Shown one piece after another: positions 15,914 to 23,821 of a stretch of DNA of 64,000 nt. The stretch spans positions 2,356,001 through 2,420,000 of the forward strand of contig NZ_CP119988.1 of assembly GCF_029338515.1 (NCBI RefSeq). The letters run 5' to 3'. This stretch comes from Haloglomus litoreum. GTDB lineage: Archaea > Halobacteriota > Halobacteria > Halobacteriales > Haloarculaceae. Every line of letters starts with the position of its first letter. Position 1 is the first letter of the stretch. The notes below the pieces were generated by a model. It did no database searches, was not told the origin of the DNA, and worked only from the letters and a program-made list of their open reading frames with translations. The translations under genes and the position numbers were made by a program.

Positions 15914-16396
15914 TCAGCCGACCCAGATGGCGTAGTTCAGCACCGCAGCGAACGTCACCCACGCGAGGTAGGGGATCAGCAACAGGGCGGCACGGCGGTC
16001 CACACGGTCGAAGGCGGCGATGGTCCCGACGATGGCGACCCAGAGGAGCGCGATGATCGCGAGGCCGAGCCCCGGGCGCTGGAGGCCGAAGAACGCCGGC
16101 GTCCACGCCAGGTTGAGCACGAACTGGACGGCGAACGCCCCCAGGGCGAGACGGGTGGCCCGGGCGTCGGCGTCGGCGCGCCAGACGAGGTAGAGCGCGA
16201 CACCCAGCAGCGTGAACAGCAGCGTCCACACCACCGGGAACGCGACGGTCGGCGGGAAGAACCAGGGCCGCTCGAACCAGGTGGTGTCGGCACCGAACAG
16301 CAGCGACGGTGACGCGCCGAGCGCGTTCACGGCCAGCACCAGCGCGAGGGCCACCACTGCCTCCCGACCCGGCCGCTCGACATCCGTGTAGCTCAT
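15914..16396 (-). CDS. TspO/MBR family membrane protein
   Basis: 160 residues with five membrane segments. It has the family signatures WFERPWFFPPTVAFPVVWT, QFVLNLAWTPAFFG and LLIPYLAWVTFAAVLNYAIW. TspO proteins bind tetrapyrroles such as protoporphyrin IX and are linked to stress signalling. The length matches bacterial and archaeal TspO. It ends convergently with the MBL gene, with 36 bases between them. Confidence 0.94.
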   Translation of the reverse strand: MSYTDVERPGREAVVALALVLAVNALGASPSLLFGADTTWFERPWFFPPTVAFPVVWTLLFTLLGVALYLVWRADADARATRLALGAFAVQFVLNLAWTPAFFGLQRPGLGLAIIALLWVAIVGTIAAFDRVDRRAALLLIPYLAWVTFAAVLNYAIWVG

Positions 16397-16486
16397 CGGG
16401 CGTGGTAGGGGCGCTGCGATGGTAGCTCTTTCCCGGCCGAGCGGGCCGAGGGAGTGGGCCCCCGGCTACGCCCGGGGTCCGGCCGT

Positions 16487-16894
16487 TCAGTTCTCGGACC
16501 CGCCGCCCTCGTCGAGCGGGATGAGTGTGATCGGACGGGTCACCCGCTGGAGGAGCGAGTGGGCGACGCTCCCGAAGATGACCCGTTCGGTCCGCGAGTG
16601 GCGCCGGAGCGCGATGACGACGCGGTCGGCGTCGACCTTCTCGGCGTAGTCGGAGATCTCCTGCGACGGTGGCGTGCCACGGTTCAGCTGGTGGACCTCG
16701 ACCGTCGCGCGGTCGCCGAATCGCTCCTCGAACACGGCGAGCGCGGCCTCACCCCGATGGAGTCGGTCCACGTCGTCGGTCATCTGGACGTTGACCACGA
16801 CGAGGCGGTCGTCAGGGCCGATCTCGTCGTCGATCTCGTCGCAGATGGCGTTGCTGGCAGACTCCGCATCCGTGCCGATGAGGTAGGTCGCCAT
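16487..16894 (-). CDS. Universal stress protein, degenerate nucleotide site
   Basis: 135 residues starting MATYLIGTDAESASNAICDE. The Usp fold is clear. The usual GxxG of the ATP-binding motif is changed: RRHSRTERVIFGSVAHSLL keeps only the final G-S, so nucleotide binding is uncertain. A TATA element (cgatttatgc on the minus strand, about 28 bases upstream) supports the ATG at 16894. It is distinct from the Usp at 1617-2054. Confidence 0.88.
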   Translation of the reverse strand: MATYLIGTDAESASNAICDEIDDEIGPDDRLVVVNVQMTDDVDRLHRGEAALAVFEERFGDRATVEVHQLNRGTPPSQEISDYAEKVDADRVVIALRRHSRTERVIFGSVAHSLLQRVTRPITLIPLDEGGGSEN

Positions 16895-16973
16895 GTCCCG
16901 TGGCTCACGGAGCGCGAGCATAAATCGTCCCCCGAACTGTTCGCCGTGGTCGGTGGGGGCGTCTCGGGTGCGC

Positions 16974-17798
16974 TCAGTCCACGGCCGTCGCGAGCAGCGC
17001 CTGGTAGGCCGGTGCGTAGGCGTCCGCGACGGTTTCGGGGGCGTCGCGCTCGTCGCTCGTGAGCGCCGGGAGCTCCACCCGTGCGCGTGGCTCCAGCAGG
17101 TCGACGACGTTGCCGACCCGCTCCTCCAGCCGACCCTCGTGGGCGCTCCCCGATGCCACGTCACAGGCGTTCGCGTACCGCTCGCCGTCGTAGATCCGGA
17201 CACGGCGTGGTTCCACGACCGCCACGGCGTCGGGCTCGAACCCGTCCAGCGGGCGTGCGATGTCGGCGTACGATTCCACAACCGCACGGTCGGCTGCCGC
17301 GACGGCCTCCCCGATGGCCTCCATCGCGGGCCGGTGGCAGTCGGCCATCGCCGCGTTCGCCTCGTCGAGGTCCGCCACCCGGCGCGCGTCCGAGAGCGGG
17401 AGTCGCTCCGCGAGCCCCGACGGCAGATCGGCGGTCGCGTTGACGACGAACGCCGGGTCCTCGTCGGGCCCGGTCCCGCCGACGCGGTCCACGAGGAACT
17501 CGCGGTCGTCCTGTCCGAGCAGGCCCTTCCCCGCGCCGGGCGCGGGCGTCCAGAGCCGGTGGACCGGGTTGATGGCCTCGGGCCGGTGGTCGCCCGGCGC
17601 GGCCGATGCGAGGCGCTTCGCGTCCTTGCCGTAGAGGCGGCCGTCCTCGACGGCGCGCCGGTAGTCGTCGTGGTCGAACCAGTAGTCGTTGCCGGCGCGG
17701 GGCTTGTAGCCGGTCGCGCCGGTCTCGGCGAGCAACCCCACCGAGAAGGTCGTCTTGCCGGCGTCCACGCGGTCGCTACCGGCGACGAGCAGTTGCAT
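16974..17798 (-). CDS. Predicted P-loop ATPase/GTPase (dethiobiotin-synthetase-like fold)
   Basis: 274 residues opening directly with a P-loop, VAGSDRVDAGKTTFSVGLL (G7 to T16). The N-terminal deviant Walker A and the overall plan resemble the MinD/CobQ/BioD class of P-loop proteins. RAGNDYWFDHDDY and ADRAVVESYADIARP are likely switch and acidic segments. The function is unknown. It diverges from the NurA gene across a repeat-bearing intergenic region, which makes a shared role in DNA processing possible but unproven. Confidence 0.72.
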   Translation of the reverse strand: MQLLVAGSDRVDAGKTTFSVGLLAETGATGYKPRAGNDYWFDHDDYRRAVEDGRLYGKDAKRLASAAPGDHRPEAINPVHRLWTPAPGAGKGLLGQDDREFLVDRVGGTGPDEDPAFVVNATADLPSGLAERLPLSDARRVADLDEANAAMADCHRPAMEAIGEAVAAADRAVVESYADIARPLDGFEPDAVAVVEPRRVRIYDGERYANACDVASGSAHEGRLEERVGNVVDLLEPRARVELPALTSDERDAPETVADAYAPAYQALLATAVD

Positions 17799-17853
17799 GA
17801 CCGTCGCTGGGGGGTCGTGGTCCAAAGCCGCCACGGTCCGCGCGCGTCTCCCC

Positions 17854-17971
17854 GACACCGGGGCCGGCACACACTGTAGCGGGATACCGAGGGCGAAACC
17901 GCCTGAAGCCGGACACCGGGGGCGACACCTCCCGGAAGCGGGCCGCCGGGGCCCACACCGCCGGGAAGTGG
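17854..17971. repeat. Four degenerate ~30-bp tandem units
   Basis: Units begin at 17854, 17883, 17912 and 17942, with lengths 29, 29, 30 and 30. Each opens with ga(c/t)accg(g/a)gg or a variant, has a central cacac/accgcc block and ends near aag-gg. They sit in the 234-base gap between the divergent ATPase and NurA genes. No coding signal is visible. Confidence 0.6.
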
Positions 17972-17985
17972 TGGCCTCCACTTCC
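17964..17985. promoter_or_regulatory. Perfect 8-bp hairpin at the end of the repeat array
   Basis: ggaagtgg - tggcct - ccacttcc: an uninterrupted 8-bp stem with a 6-base loop, 48 bases before the NurA ATG. It lacks a T-run, so it looks more like an operator or 5'-leader structure than a terminator. Confidence 0.5.
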
Positions 17986-18032
17986 GCCGGGCTCTCGGGG
18001 GCTTCTTGTGGCTCGCCCGCGCAGGCGCGGCC

Positions 18033-19295
18033 ATGACCCTGGACCCGGTCCACTTCAAAGCGATCACCCGACTGGCGGGCCGGGTGTCCCGCGAGGACGC
18101 CGAGCGCGACCATCGGGACTTCGCCGAGACCGTCTGGCAGCAGTACCTCGACCCGCTGTACGACGACGGCGAGGTCGTCCTCGAACCGGTGGGCGAGCAC
18201 CGGCGCCGGCGCGTCCACGCCGAGGACATCGCGCTCGCCGACGACCCGTTCCCGACCCGGCACGGCCTCGACTCGGGCACCATCAACCCGACCACGTTCA
18301 AGAACGGCCTCGTCGTCGACGTCGCGCAGGCGGCGATGAGCGCGGTCCCCTCGGACGTGGACCTCCACCGCGGCCGGACGATGGTGACGGCGGTCCACAC
18401 CAACGACGCGACCACGACCTTCGAGGAGGACTGGCGGATGGACGACGAGGGGTACGTCCGCGGCCGGGTGCTGCACGTCCCCCGCGTCGACCGGACGGTG
18501 ACGCCCGTGGTCCACGAGCTCGCGCTCTACCTCGCTGAGATCACCCACGCGAACAGCAACCGCGAGATCGTCGACGACCTGCTCGTCCTCGACGGGCCGG
18601 TCTACCCGAAGGGGCTCCTGACGTGGGCCGACCGCGACCCCGAACTGCAGGAACTGCTCGCCGCCGAGGAGCAGCCCCAGGAGATCATCGGCCGGTACGT
18701 GAAGATGGTCGAGCACTTCGCCGACCGCGGGGTCCCCATCATCGGCTTCGTGAAGACGCCCGTCTCCCGGCAGGTCACCCGGACCATCCGGGAGAAGGAG
18801 GGGTCGGCGCCGTGGGTCAACGACGCGGCGTTCTTCTCGCAGGTCCTCTCCCCCGACCCCTACGGTACCGGGGCGAACGACCGCGACACCTCGTCGCTGA
18901 CGTTCACCAACTGGTTCGTCTCCCGGGGCGGCACCGACGGAGCCCTCTCGCGGCCATCGGTCCCGTACGACATCGAGCGCGAGCGCGACCCCGCGGACTA
19001 CGAGGTGACGTTCTGCATGCTGTACGACCCGCGCACGGACACCGTCTACCGCGTGGAGTCGCCCGCCGTGTTCACCCGGGACGAGGAGCTACGCGAGCGC
19101 CTGACCCGGCACGTCCTCACGTCGGTCGCGACCGAGCGCGGGCCACCGCTCGCGGTGCGGAAGGCCGACCAGCTCGCCCGCATCTCCCGGCGCGAGACGG
19201 TCGCGCTGCGCGAGGCGCTGGAGCGGGCCTTCGACTCGGAACTGGACACGAACTACGGCGACGAGCGGGCGGCGAAGTGGGGACTGGAGGGGTAG
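18033..19295 (+). CDS. nurA: NurA domain 5'-3' nuclease
   Basis: 420 residues. The NurA domain is shown by LDSGTINPTTFKNGLVVDV, with catalytic Asp80, and by GFVKTPVSRQVTRTI and LLVLDGPVYP (second acidic segment). NurA works with the HerA helicase to resect DNA ends in archaeal recombination and repair. No herA is present in this window. I start at the ATG at 18033; GTG at 18006 would add nine residues. The upstream neighbour is a divergent P-loop ATPase. Confidence 0.88.
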   Translation: MTLDPVHFKAITRLAGRVSREDAERDHRDFAETVWQQYLDPLYDDGEVVLEPVGEHRRRRVHAEDIALADDPFPTRHGLDSGTINPTTFKNGLVVDVAQAAMSAVPSDVDLHRGRTMVTAVHTNDATTTFEEDWRMDDEGYVRGRVLHVPRVDRTVTPVVHELALYLAEITHANSNREIVDDLLVLDGPVYPKGLLTWADRDPELQELLAAEEQPQEIIGRYVKMVEHFADRGVPIIGFVKTPVSRQVTRTIREKEGSAPWVNDAAFFSQVLSPDPYGTGANDRDTSSLTFTNWFVSRGGTDGALSRPSVPYDIERERDPADYEVTFCMLYDPRTDTVYRVESPAVFTRDEELRERLTRHVLTSVATERGPPLAVRKADQLARISRRETVALREALERAFDSELDTNYGDERAAKWGLEG

Positions 19296-19341
19296 CTGGC
19301 CGGGCGGCGGCCGGGCGACCGGTCCCACACCGGCGACCCGG

Positions 19342-19686
19342 TCAGTTCTCCGGCGGGTCGGCGCTCTGGATGACCTCGACCTCGACGCTGTCACCGACAA
19401 CCCCGAGCCGAGCGAACTGGGTCCGCACGTGCTCCGCCGCCGCCTCGATGGCGGCCTCTCGGTCCTCGAACCCGCGCGGCATCGGTGACTCGAAGGCGAC
19501 ACGGAGTTCGCGGTCGCCGACCCGCTGGACCTGGCCGCCGCTCTCGACCGTGTAGAACTCGTCGCACACCCAGACGTACGGCGAGCCGTCGTCCGGCGCG
19601 CCCCTGAACGAGGGCGCTTCCTCACCCGGTTCGTACAGGGTGCCGGTCAGGGTGGTCCCCCCGGCGCTCCCCTCGATGAGTAACAC
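19342..19686 (-). CDS. Small haloarchaeal protein (DUF7113-like)
   Basis: 114 residues from a GTG. The start VLLIEGSAGGTTLTGTLYEP is fixed by a TATA element (gttata on the minus strand, 19711-19716) about 26 bases upstream. The longer ATG at 19722 would lie upstream of that TATA box. The body is alpha/beta, with CDEFYTVESGGQVQRVGD and EAAIEAAAEHVRTQF. It resembles a conserved haloarchaeal DUF of unknown function. It converges with NurA. Confidence 0.7.
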   Translation of the reverse strand: MLLIEGSAGGTTLTGTLYEPGEEAPSFRGAPDDGSPYVWVCDEFYTVESGGQVQRVGDRELRVAFESPMPRGFEDREAAIEAAAEHVRTQFARLGVVGDSVEVEVIQSADPPEN

Positions 19687-19710
19687 GCACAGAACTAGCA
19701 CACCATCCGA

Positions 19711-19716
19711 TATAAC
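19711..19716 (-). promoter_or_regulatory. TATA box fixing the GTG start of the DUF7113-like gene
   Basis: gttata on the minus strand, about 26 bases before the GTG at 19686. Confidence 0.6.
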
Positions 19717-19757
19717 GCCCACGATGGGTGCAGATTACGGCCGAATCATGGAGAAAA

Positions 19758-19773
19758 TCCGGAAATTTCCGGA
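19758..19773. promoter_or_regulatory. 16-bp perfect palindrome between korB and the DUF7113-like gene
   Basis: TCCGGAAATTTCCGGA, fully self-complementary, lies about 45 bases upstream of the DUF7113-like TATA box and 52 bases after the korB stop. It could be a dimeric regulator site. There is no T-tract for termination. Confidence 0.55.
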
Positions 19774-19824
19774 ATATCTCGCTCCGCAGGAGTGAACTGT
19801 CGAGGTTCGCGGATTATCCCGCGT

Positions 19825-20775
19825 TCACTTGTGCGCGTCCATGAGGTCGTAGCTGCGCTCCCACTCGTAGTCGTCGTCGTGGTAGCGCTCCGCCAGGGAG
19901 TCCTCGGGCACGTCGCCGTGGGCGCGCTTCTCCTCCTGGTAGGAGGGCCGGTCGGGGTCGTGGTAGAACCGGCCGGTGAGCACCTCGCCCTCGTGGAGGG
20001 CGTCCTCGACGTCGTGCATCATCTCGCTGGCCTCGCGGCGGTCGTGGTAATCGAACTCGTAGTCGTCGGACTGCTGGACGTCGATGTACGGGACGTACTG
20101 CTTGGCGTCCTTGTTCCAGGTCGGGCACTGGGTGAGGAAGTCGACGTGCGCGAATCCGTCGTGCTGGATTGCCTCCTTGATGATCTCCTGGGCCTGGTTC
20201 GGGTTCACGGCCGCGGTCCGAGCGACGTAGGAGGCCCCACCGACGAGCGAGAGCGAGAGCGGGCGGATGGGCGCCTTCGCCGAGCCGTGGGGCTGGGTCT
20301 TCGACTTGTGCCCCATCGGCGAGGTGGGCGAGGTCTGCCCCTTCGTCAGCCCGAAGATCTCGTTGTTGAACACGATGTAGGTCATGTCGTGGTTCTCGCG
20401 GGCGGTGTGGACGAAGTGGTTCCCGCCGATGCCGTAGCCGTCGCCGTCGCCACCCGCGGCGACGACCTCCAGTCCGGGATTCGCGAGTTTCGCGGCCCGC
20501 GCGACCGGCAGCGACCGGCCGTGGATGGAGTGGAAGCCGTAGCTCTCGAAGTACGAGGAGAGCTTCCCGGAGCAGCCGATGCCCGTGACGAGCAGCACCT
20601 CCTCGGGGGTGTAGCCGAGGTCACCCATGGCACCCTTCAGTGCCTTCAGGACGCCGAAGTCGCCACAGCCGGGGCACCAGGTGGCCTGCGGTTCGATACC
20701 GGGAGTGAACGCCTCCCGGTCGGTCGGTTCCCGTTCCGCGTCGTCGTCGTGCTGGTGGAGTGGTGTGAAGCTCAT
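19825..20775 (-). CDS. korB: 2-oxoacid:ferredoxin oxidoreductase beta subunit (KorB type)
   Basis: 316 residues. WCPGCGDFG (C34, C37) and GIGCSGKLSS are the family cysteine motifs. GGDGDGYGIGGNHFVH is the thiamine-diphosphate and Mg-binding stretch, with NNEIFGLTKGQ after it. With KorA it oxidises 2-oxoglutarate or pyruvate to the acyl-CoA using ferredoxin, replacing NAD-linked dehydrogenases in haloarchaea. The start at 20775 follows the korA stop with one base between them. Which 2-oxoacid is preferred cannot be read from sequence. Confidence 0.94.
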   Translation of the reverse strand: MSFTPLHQHDDDAEREPTDREAFTPGIEPQATWCPGCGDFGVLKALKGAMGDLGYTPEEVLLVTGIGCSGKLSSYFESYGFHSIHGRSLPVARAAKLANPGLEVVAAGGDGDGYGIGGNHFVHTARENHDMTYIVFNNEIFGLTKGQTSPTSPMGHKSKTQPHGSAKAPIRPLSLSLVGGASYVARTAAVNPNQAQEIIKEAIQHDGFAHVDFLTQCPTWNKDAKQYVPYIDVQQSDDYEFDYHDRREASEMMHDVEDALHEGEVLTGRFYHDPDRPSYQEEKRAHGDVPEDSLAERYHDDDYEWERSYDLMDAHK

Positions 20776-20776
20776 C

Positions 20777-22666
20777 TCAGTCGCTCCCCGCGGGGACGTA
20801 GCGCGTGGCGGCGGTCGCGGGGTCACCGCTGCCCAGGCCCTCGACGGCCTCCACGATCTCGTGGGGCTCGAAGGGCTCGCCGTTGTACTTGAGCAGGCTG
20901 TGCAGGATGTCGCCGTGTGTGCCGAGCTCGCGCTGGACGAGGCCGCGGAACTGCCCAGAGGCGTTCATCTCGACGACCAGGCAGGTCTCCACGCTGTCGA
21001 GGAACTCCCCGACGTCGGCCTCGGGGAACGGCATCAGGTCCGAGACCGACAGTGAGGCCACACTGTGCCCGTCCTCGACGAGCCGGTCGACGGCCTCGTG
21101 GACGGTCCCCTGGTTGGAGCCGTAGGTCATCACGCCGACGGTCGCGTCGGCCGCGCCGTGGCGGACCTGGTTGCTCTCGCGCTCGTCGAGGCGCTCGCGG
21201 ATGGCCGCCAGCTTCCGCATCCGGCGGTCCATCTGTGCGACCCGGTTGTCGGGGTCCTCCGAGATGTGGCCCGTCGGGTGGTGTTCGTTCCCCGACGCGA
21301 GGTAGCGGCCGTCGGCCTGCCCCGGGATGGAGCGGGGCGAGACGCCCTCGGGGGCGCCCTGCGGGTCGTGCTGGAACCGCTCGAACGTCCCGGTGGCGTA
21401 GTGGGCCGCCTCGGCGAGTTCCTCTTCGGTGAGCGTCGCGCCCAGGTCCGGGTTCGGCTCCCGGTCGAAGAAGTCGGCGTCGACGTTCCGCAGCTCGCCC
21501 GAGAGCTTCTGGTCGTAGACGACGACGGCGGGCAGGTGGAAGTCGTAGGCCAGTTCGAACGCCTGCCGGGTCTGCTCGTAGGCCTCGCGCTGGTTCCCCG
21601 GCGCGAAGACCACCCGGCAGGAGTCGCCCTGGCTCGTGTAGAGGACGTGTTCGAGGTCGCCCTGCTCGGTCTTCGTCGGCATCCCCGTCGAGGGGCCCGC
21701 CCGTGTGGCCTCCACGAGGACCAGCGGTGTCTCCGTCATCTCCGCGAGGCCGAGCGGCTCGGACATGAGGGCGAACCCGCCGCCCGAGGAGCCCGAGAGT
21801 GCCTTGACGCCGGCGTGGCTCGCGCCGAGCGCGAGGGCAGCCGCCGCGATCTCGTCCTCGACCTGCTCGGCGATGCCGCCCATGTCGGGGAGGTGCTGGC
21901 TGAGCAGCGTGAACACCTCCGTCCACGGCGTCATCGGGTAGCCGGCGACGAACCGGCAGCCCTCGTCGATGGCGCCGTAGGCGATGCCGTTGGAGCCGGA
22001 GACGAGCGCCTGCTCGCTGTCGTGCTCGCCCTGGGGCATCCGCAGGTCGTGCGTGTGGTCCAGCTGGTTGGCCTGCTCGGCGGCGTACTCGAGGATCTCC
22101 AGGTTCGCCTCCAGCACGTCGCCGCTCATCCGGTCCTCCATCAGTTTCTCGATGGGTTCGAGCGGGTAGTCCAGCAGCGCACACGTGACGCCGACGCCGG
22201 CGGTGTTGCGCATCACCTCGCGTCCCTGGTCGCGAGCCATGCCCCGGAGATCCATCGGGTAGACGTGCCAGTTGTGCTCCTCGGCCCGGGCCTCGAAGTC
22301 CTCGATCTCGCTCGCGTCCAGCAGGCCCTCGTCGTAGACGACCACCCCACCGTCCCGGAGGTCGTCGAGGTTCTCGGCGAGGGGCTTTGCCTGCTCGTTG
22401 CCGTAGTAGGCGTGCTCCTTCGTGTTGCGGGCGAACGAGTCGCCCAGCGCGAGGAGGAAGTTGAAGCCATCACCACGGGCCCGTACCGGCTGGTCGTCGG
22501 CCCGGACCTCGACGTACGTGTGGCCACCGCGGATCCGCGAGGGATAGTGACGGTGCGTGAACACGTGAAGGCCGGACCGCATCAGTGCTTTCGCGAAGTT
22601 CTGGCTGGTCGAGTCGATTCCGTCACCGGAACCACCCGCGATGCGCCAGACGATTTCTCCTGTCAT
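20777..22666 (-). CDS. korA: 2-oxoacid:ferredoxin oxidoreductase alpha subunit (KorA type)
   Basis: 629 residues: a gamma-like domain at the N-terminus (WRIAGGSGDGIDSTSQNFA) fused to the pyrimidine-binding alpha domain (GSNGIAYGAIDEGCRFVAGYPMTP, split in sequence) and a transketolase-like C-terminal domain (VGVMTYGSNQGTVHEAVD). This is the archaeal two-subunit arrangement. I begin at the ATG at 22666, which follows a gtaaatatc TATA-like element (22697-22705) by about 35 bases. The open frame upstream of it has no family character. It forms an operon with korB. Confidence 0.94.
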   Translation of the reverse strand: MTGEIVWRIAGGSGDGIDSTSQNFAKALMRSGLHVFTHRHYPSRIRGGHTYVEVRADDQPVRARGDGFNFLLALGDSFARNTKEHAYYGNEQAKPLAENLDDLRDGGVVVYDEGLLDASEIEDFEARAEEHNWHVYPMDLRGMARDQGREVMRNTAGVGVTCALLDYPLEPIEKLMEDRMSGDVLEANLEILEYAAEQANQLDHTHDLRMPQGEHDSEQALVSGSNGIAYGAIDEGCRFVAGYPMTPWTEVFTLLSQHLPDMGGIAEQVEDEIAAAALALGASHAGVKALSGSSGGGFALMSEPLGLAEMTETPLVLVEATRAGPSTGMPTKTEQGDLEHVLYTSQGDSCRVVFAPGNQREAYEQTRQAFELAYDFHLPAVVVYDQKLSGELRNVDADFFDREPNPDLGATLTEEELAEAAHYATGTFERFQHDPQGAPEGVSPRSIPGQADGRYLASGNEHHPTGHISEDPDNRVAQMDRRMRKLAAIRERLDERESNQVRHGAADATVGVMTYGSNQGTVHEAVDRLVEDGHSVASLSVSDLMPFPEADVGEFLDSVETCLVVEMNASGQFRGLVQRELGTHGDILHSLLKYNGEPFEPHEIVEAVEGLGSGDPATAATRYVPAGSD

Positions 22667-22747
22667 AGTACCATGCGCCCTGGGGCGCCTTGTGGCGATA
22701 TTTACGGGGCGGTGGCAAAAGCGTTTGTGCCGTGGTAGCACACGAAA

Positions 22748-22797
22748 GTTCGTGAGAGTCGATAAACGTTCATGAGAGAGCGTGAGAGTCCGTGAAC
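22748..22797. repeat. Repeated CGTGAGAG elements in the korA/DICT divergent promoter region
   Basis: CGTGAGAGTC occurs at 22751-22760 and again at 22781-22790, exactly 30 bases apart. A variant, CATGAGAG, lies between them at 22771, and CGTGAAC follows at 22791. The elements sit in the 269-base region between two divergent genes and are absent from the neighbouring coding frames. They are likely sites for a regulator. Confidence 0.5.
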
Positions 22798-22896
22798 ATC
22801 GTTCGGCACTGGGGACGCACCGCTGTGAGATGCGGTCACAATGTGGCGCCACTGCGGCCGGCGTGCCGACGGTCCACTCTAGGTGATTTGGGAGAA

Positions 22897-22906
22897 GTTT
22901 TAAAAC
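22897..22906. promoter_or_regulatory. Palindromic TATA-like element before the DICT gene
   Basis: gttttaaaac, a 10-bp perfect palindrome centred about 34 bases before the ATG at 22936. It implies a short leader. Confidence 0.45.
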
Positions 22907-22935
22907 CGAAACTGTCGTCCCCCCGATTGAGAGTA

Positions 22936-23667
22936 ATGTCCCTCACCGAACTGATATCCGGTGTGGAGGACCACGAGAAGCGCCTCACGGTCTTCAACAC
23001 CGACGACGAGACCGTCGAGGCCGTCCGGGAGCAGTTCCGCGACCGGAACCTCTCGGTCGTCGGGGATCGCTCCGAGAGCGGCCGGCCGGGGTCGTTCGTC
23101 GTGCTCTCGAGCATGCGGGACGGGGTGGACGAGTTCGTGACCGCTACCAGCGTCGACGAGGTGCTCACGGCACCGCGGCGCGAGGCGTCGGACGTCGAGG
23201 GCGACGTCCACCACCCCATCCTGGACCACCTCGATGAGACGATGTTCACCTCGTACGACACCCGGCAGATGGTCGCTGCCTCCCGGGAGATCGAGGACCG
23301 CGCCTGGCGGCTCGGCGAAGGGTCGCTCCACGCGGGCTTCCAGCAGCTCTCCATCCTCGCGGACCAGATGGACGTCTACACCCGGCTGGCCTCCCGCGAG
23401 GGGCTCGACGTCCACGCCTACGCCTGCCCTGACGCCGAGGTGCCCACCCACGATACGGACCTGACCATCCACGTCGAGCGCTCCGAGGAGATCGCCGACT
23501 CCTGGTTCGTCGTCTACGACGGCAACGGCGCCGACGTCAACAAGTGTGCCCTGCTCGCCGAGGAGCGCGAGGACCGGGCGTTCTACGGCTTCTGGACCTA
23601 CGACCCCGACACGGTCGACTGGATCGTCGAGTACCTCGAGGGAGCCTACGGGCTCATCGAGCAGTGA
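22936..23667 (+). CDS. DICT sensory domain protein
   Basis: 243 residues consisting of a DICT domain and little else. MSLTELISGVEDHEKRLTVF opens it, HLDETMFTSYDTRQMVAASR is the conserved middle, and LHAGFQQLSILADQMDVYTRL precedes a beta-rich C-terminal half with DSWFVVYDGNG. DICT domains occur in signalling proteins of halophiles and cyanobacteria, often next to light- or redox-linked genes. No DNA-binding domain is present, so it likely acts with a partner. It diverges from korAB. Confidence 0.88.
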   Translation: MSLTELISGVEDHEKRLTVFNTDDETVEAVREQFRDRNLSVVGDRSESGRPGSFVVLSSMRDGVDEFVTATSVDEVLTAPRREASDVEGDVHHPILDHLDETMFTSYDTRQMVAASREIEDRAWRLGEGSLHAGFQQLSILADQMDVYTRLASREGLDVHAYACPDAEVPTHDTDLTIHVERSEEIADSWFVVYDGNGADVNKCALLAEEREDRAFYGFWTYDPDTVDWIVEYLEGAYGLIEQ

Positions 23668-23791
23668 CCGGCGGCGAGCACCCGGTCTCAAATCCGATTC
23701 GAGTTGTCACGATTCCGCATCCTCCCCCCGAGGTTCCGGCCGGCCAGCGGGATTTTGAATACTTATCAACCATTCAGTAGTTTACTGGACG

Positions 23792-23798
23792 TTATATA
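23792..23798 (+). promoter_or_regulatory. TATA box for the COG1361-like gene
   Basis: TTATATA centred about 27 bases before the ATG at 23822. A small dyad cagta-gtt-tactg lies just upstream (about 23775-23787). Confidence 0.6.
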
Positions 23799-23821
23799 CC
23801 CGCCGTGTGTCCTGGCATCCA

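Noticed and set aside
17854-17971. CRISPR array reading of the ~30-bp repeats
   Set aside because: Units are adjacent and degenerate, with no spacers and no cas genes.
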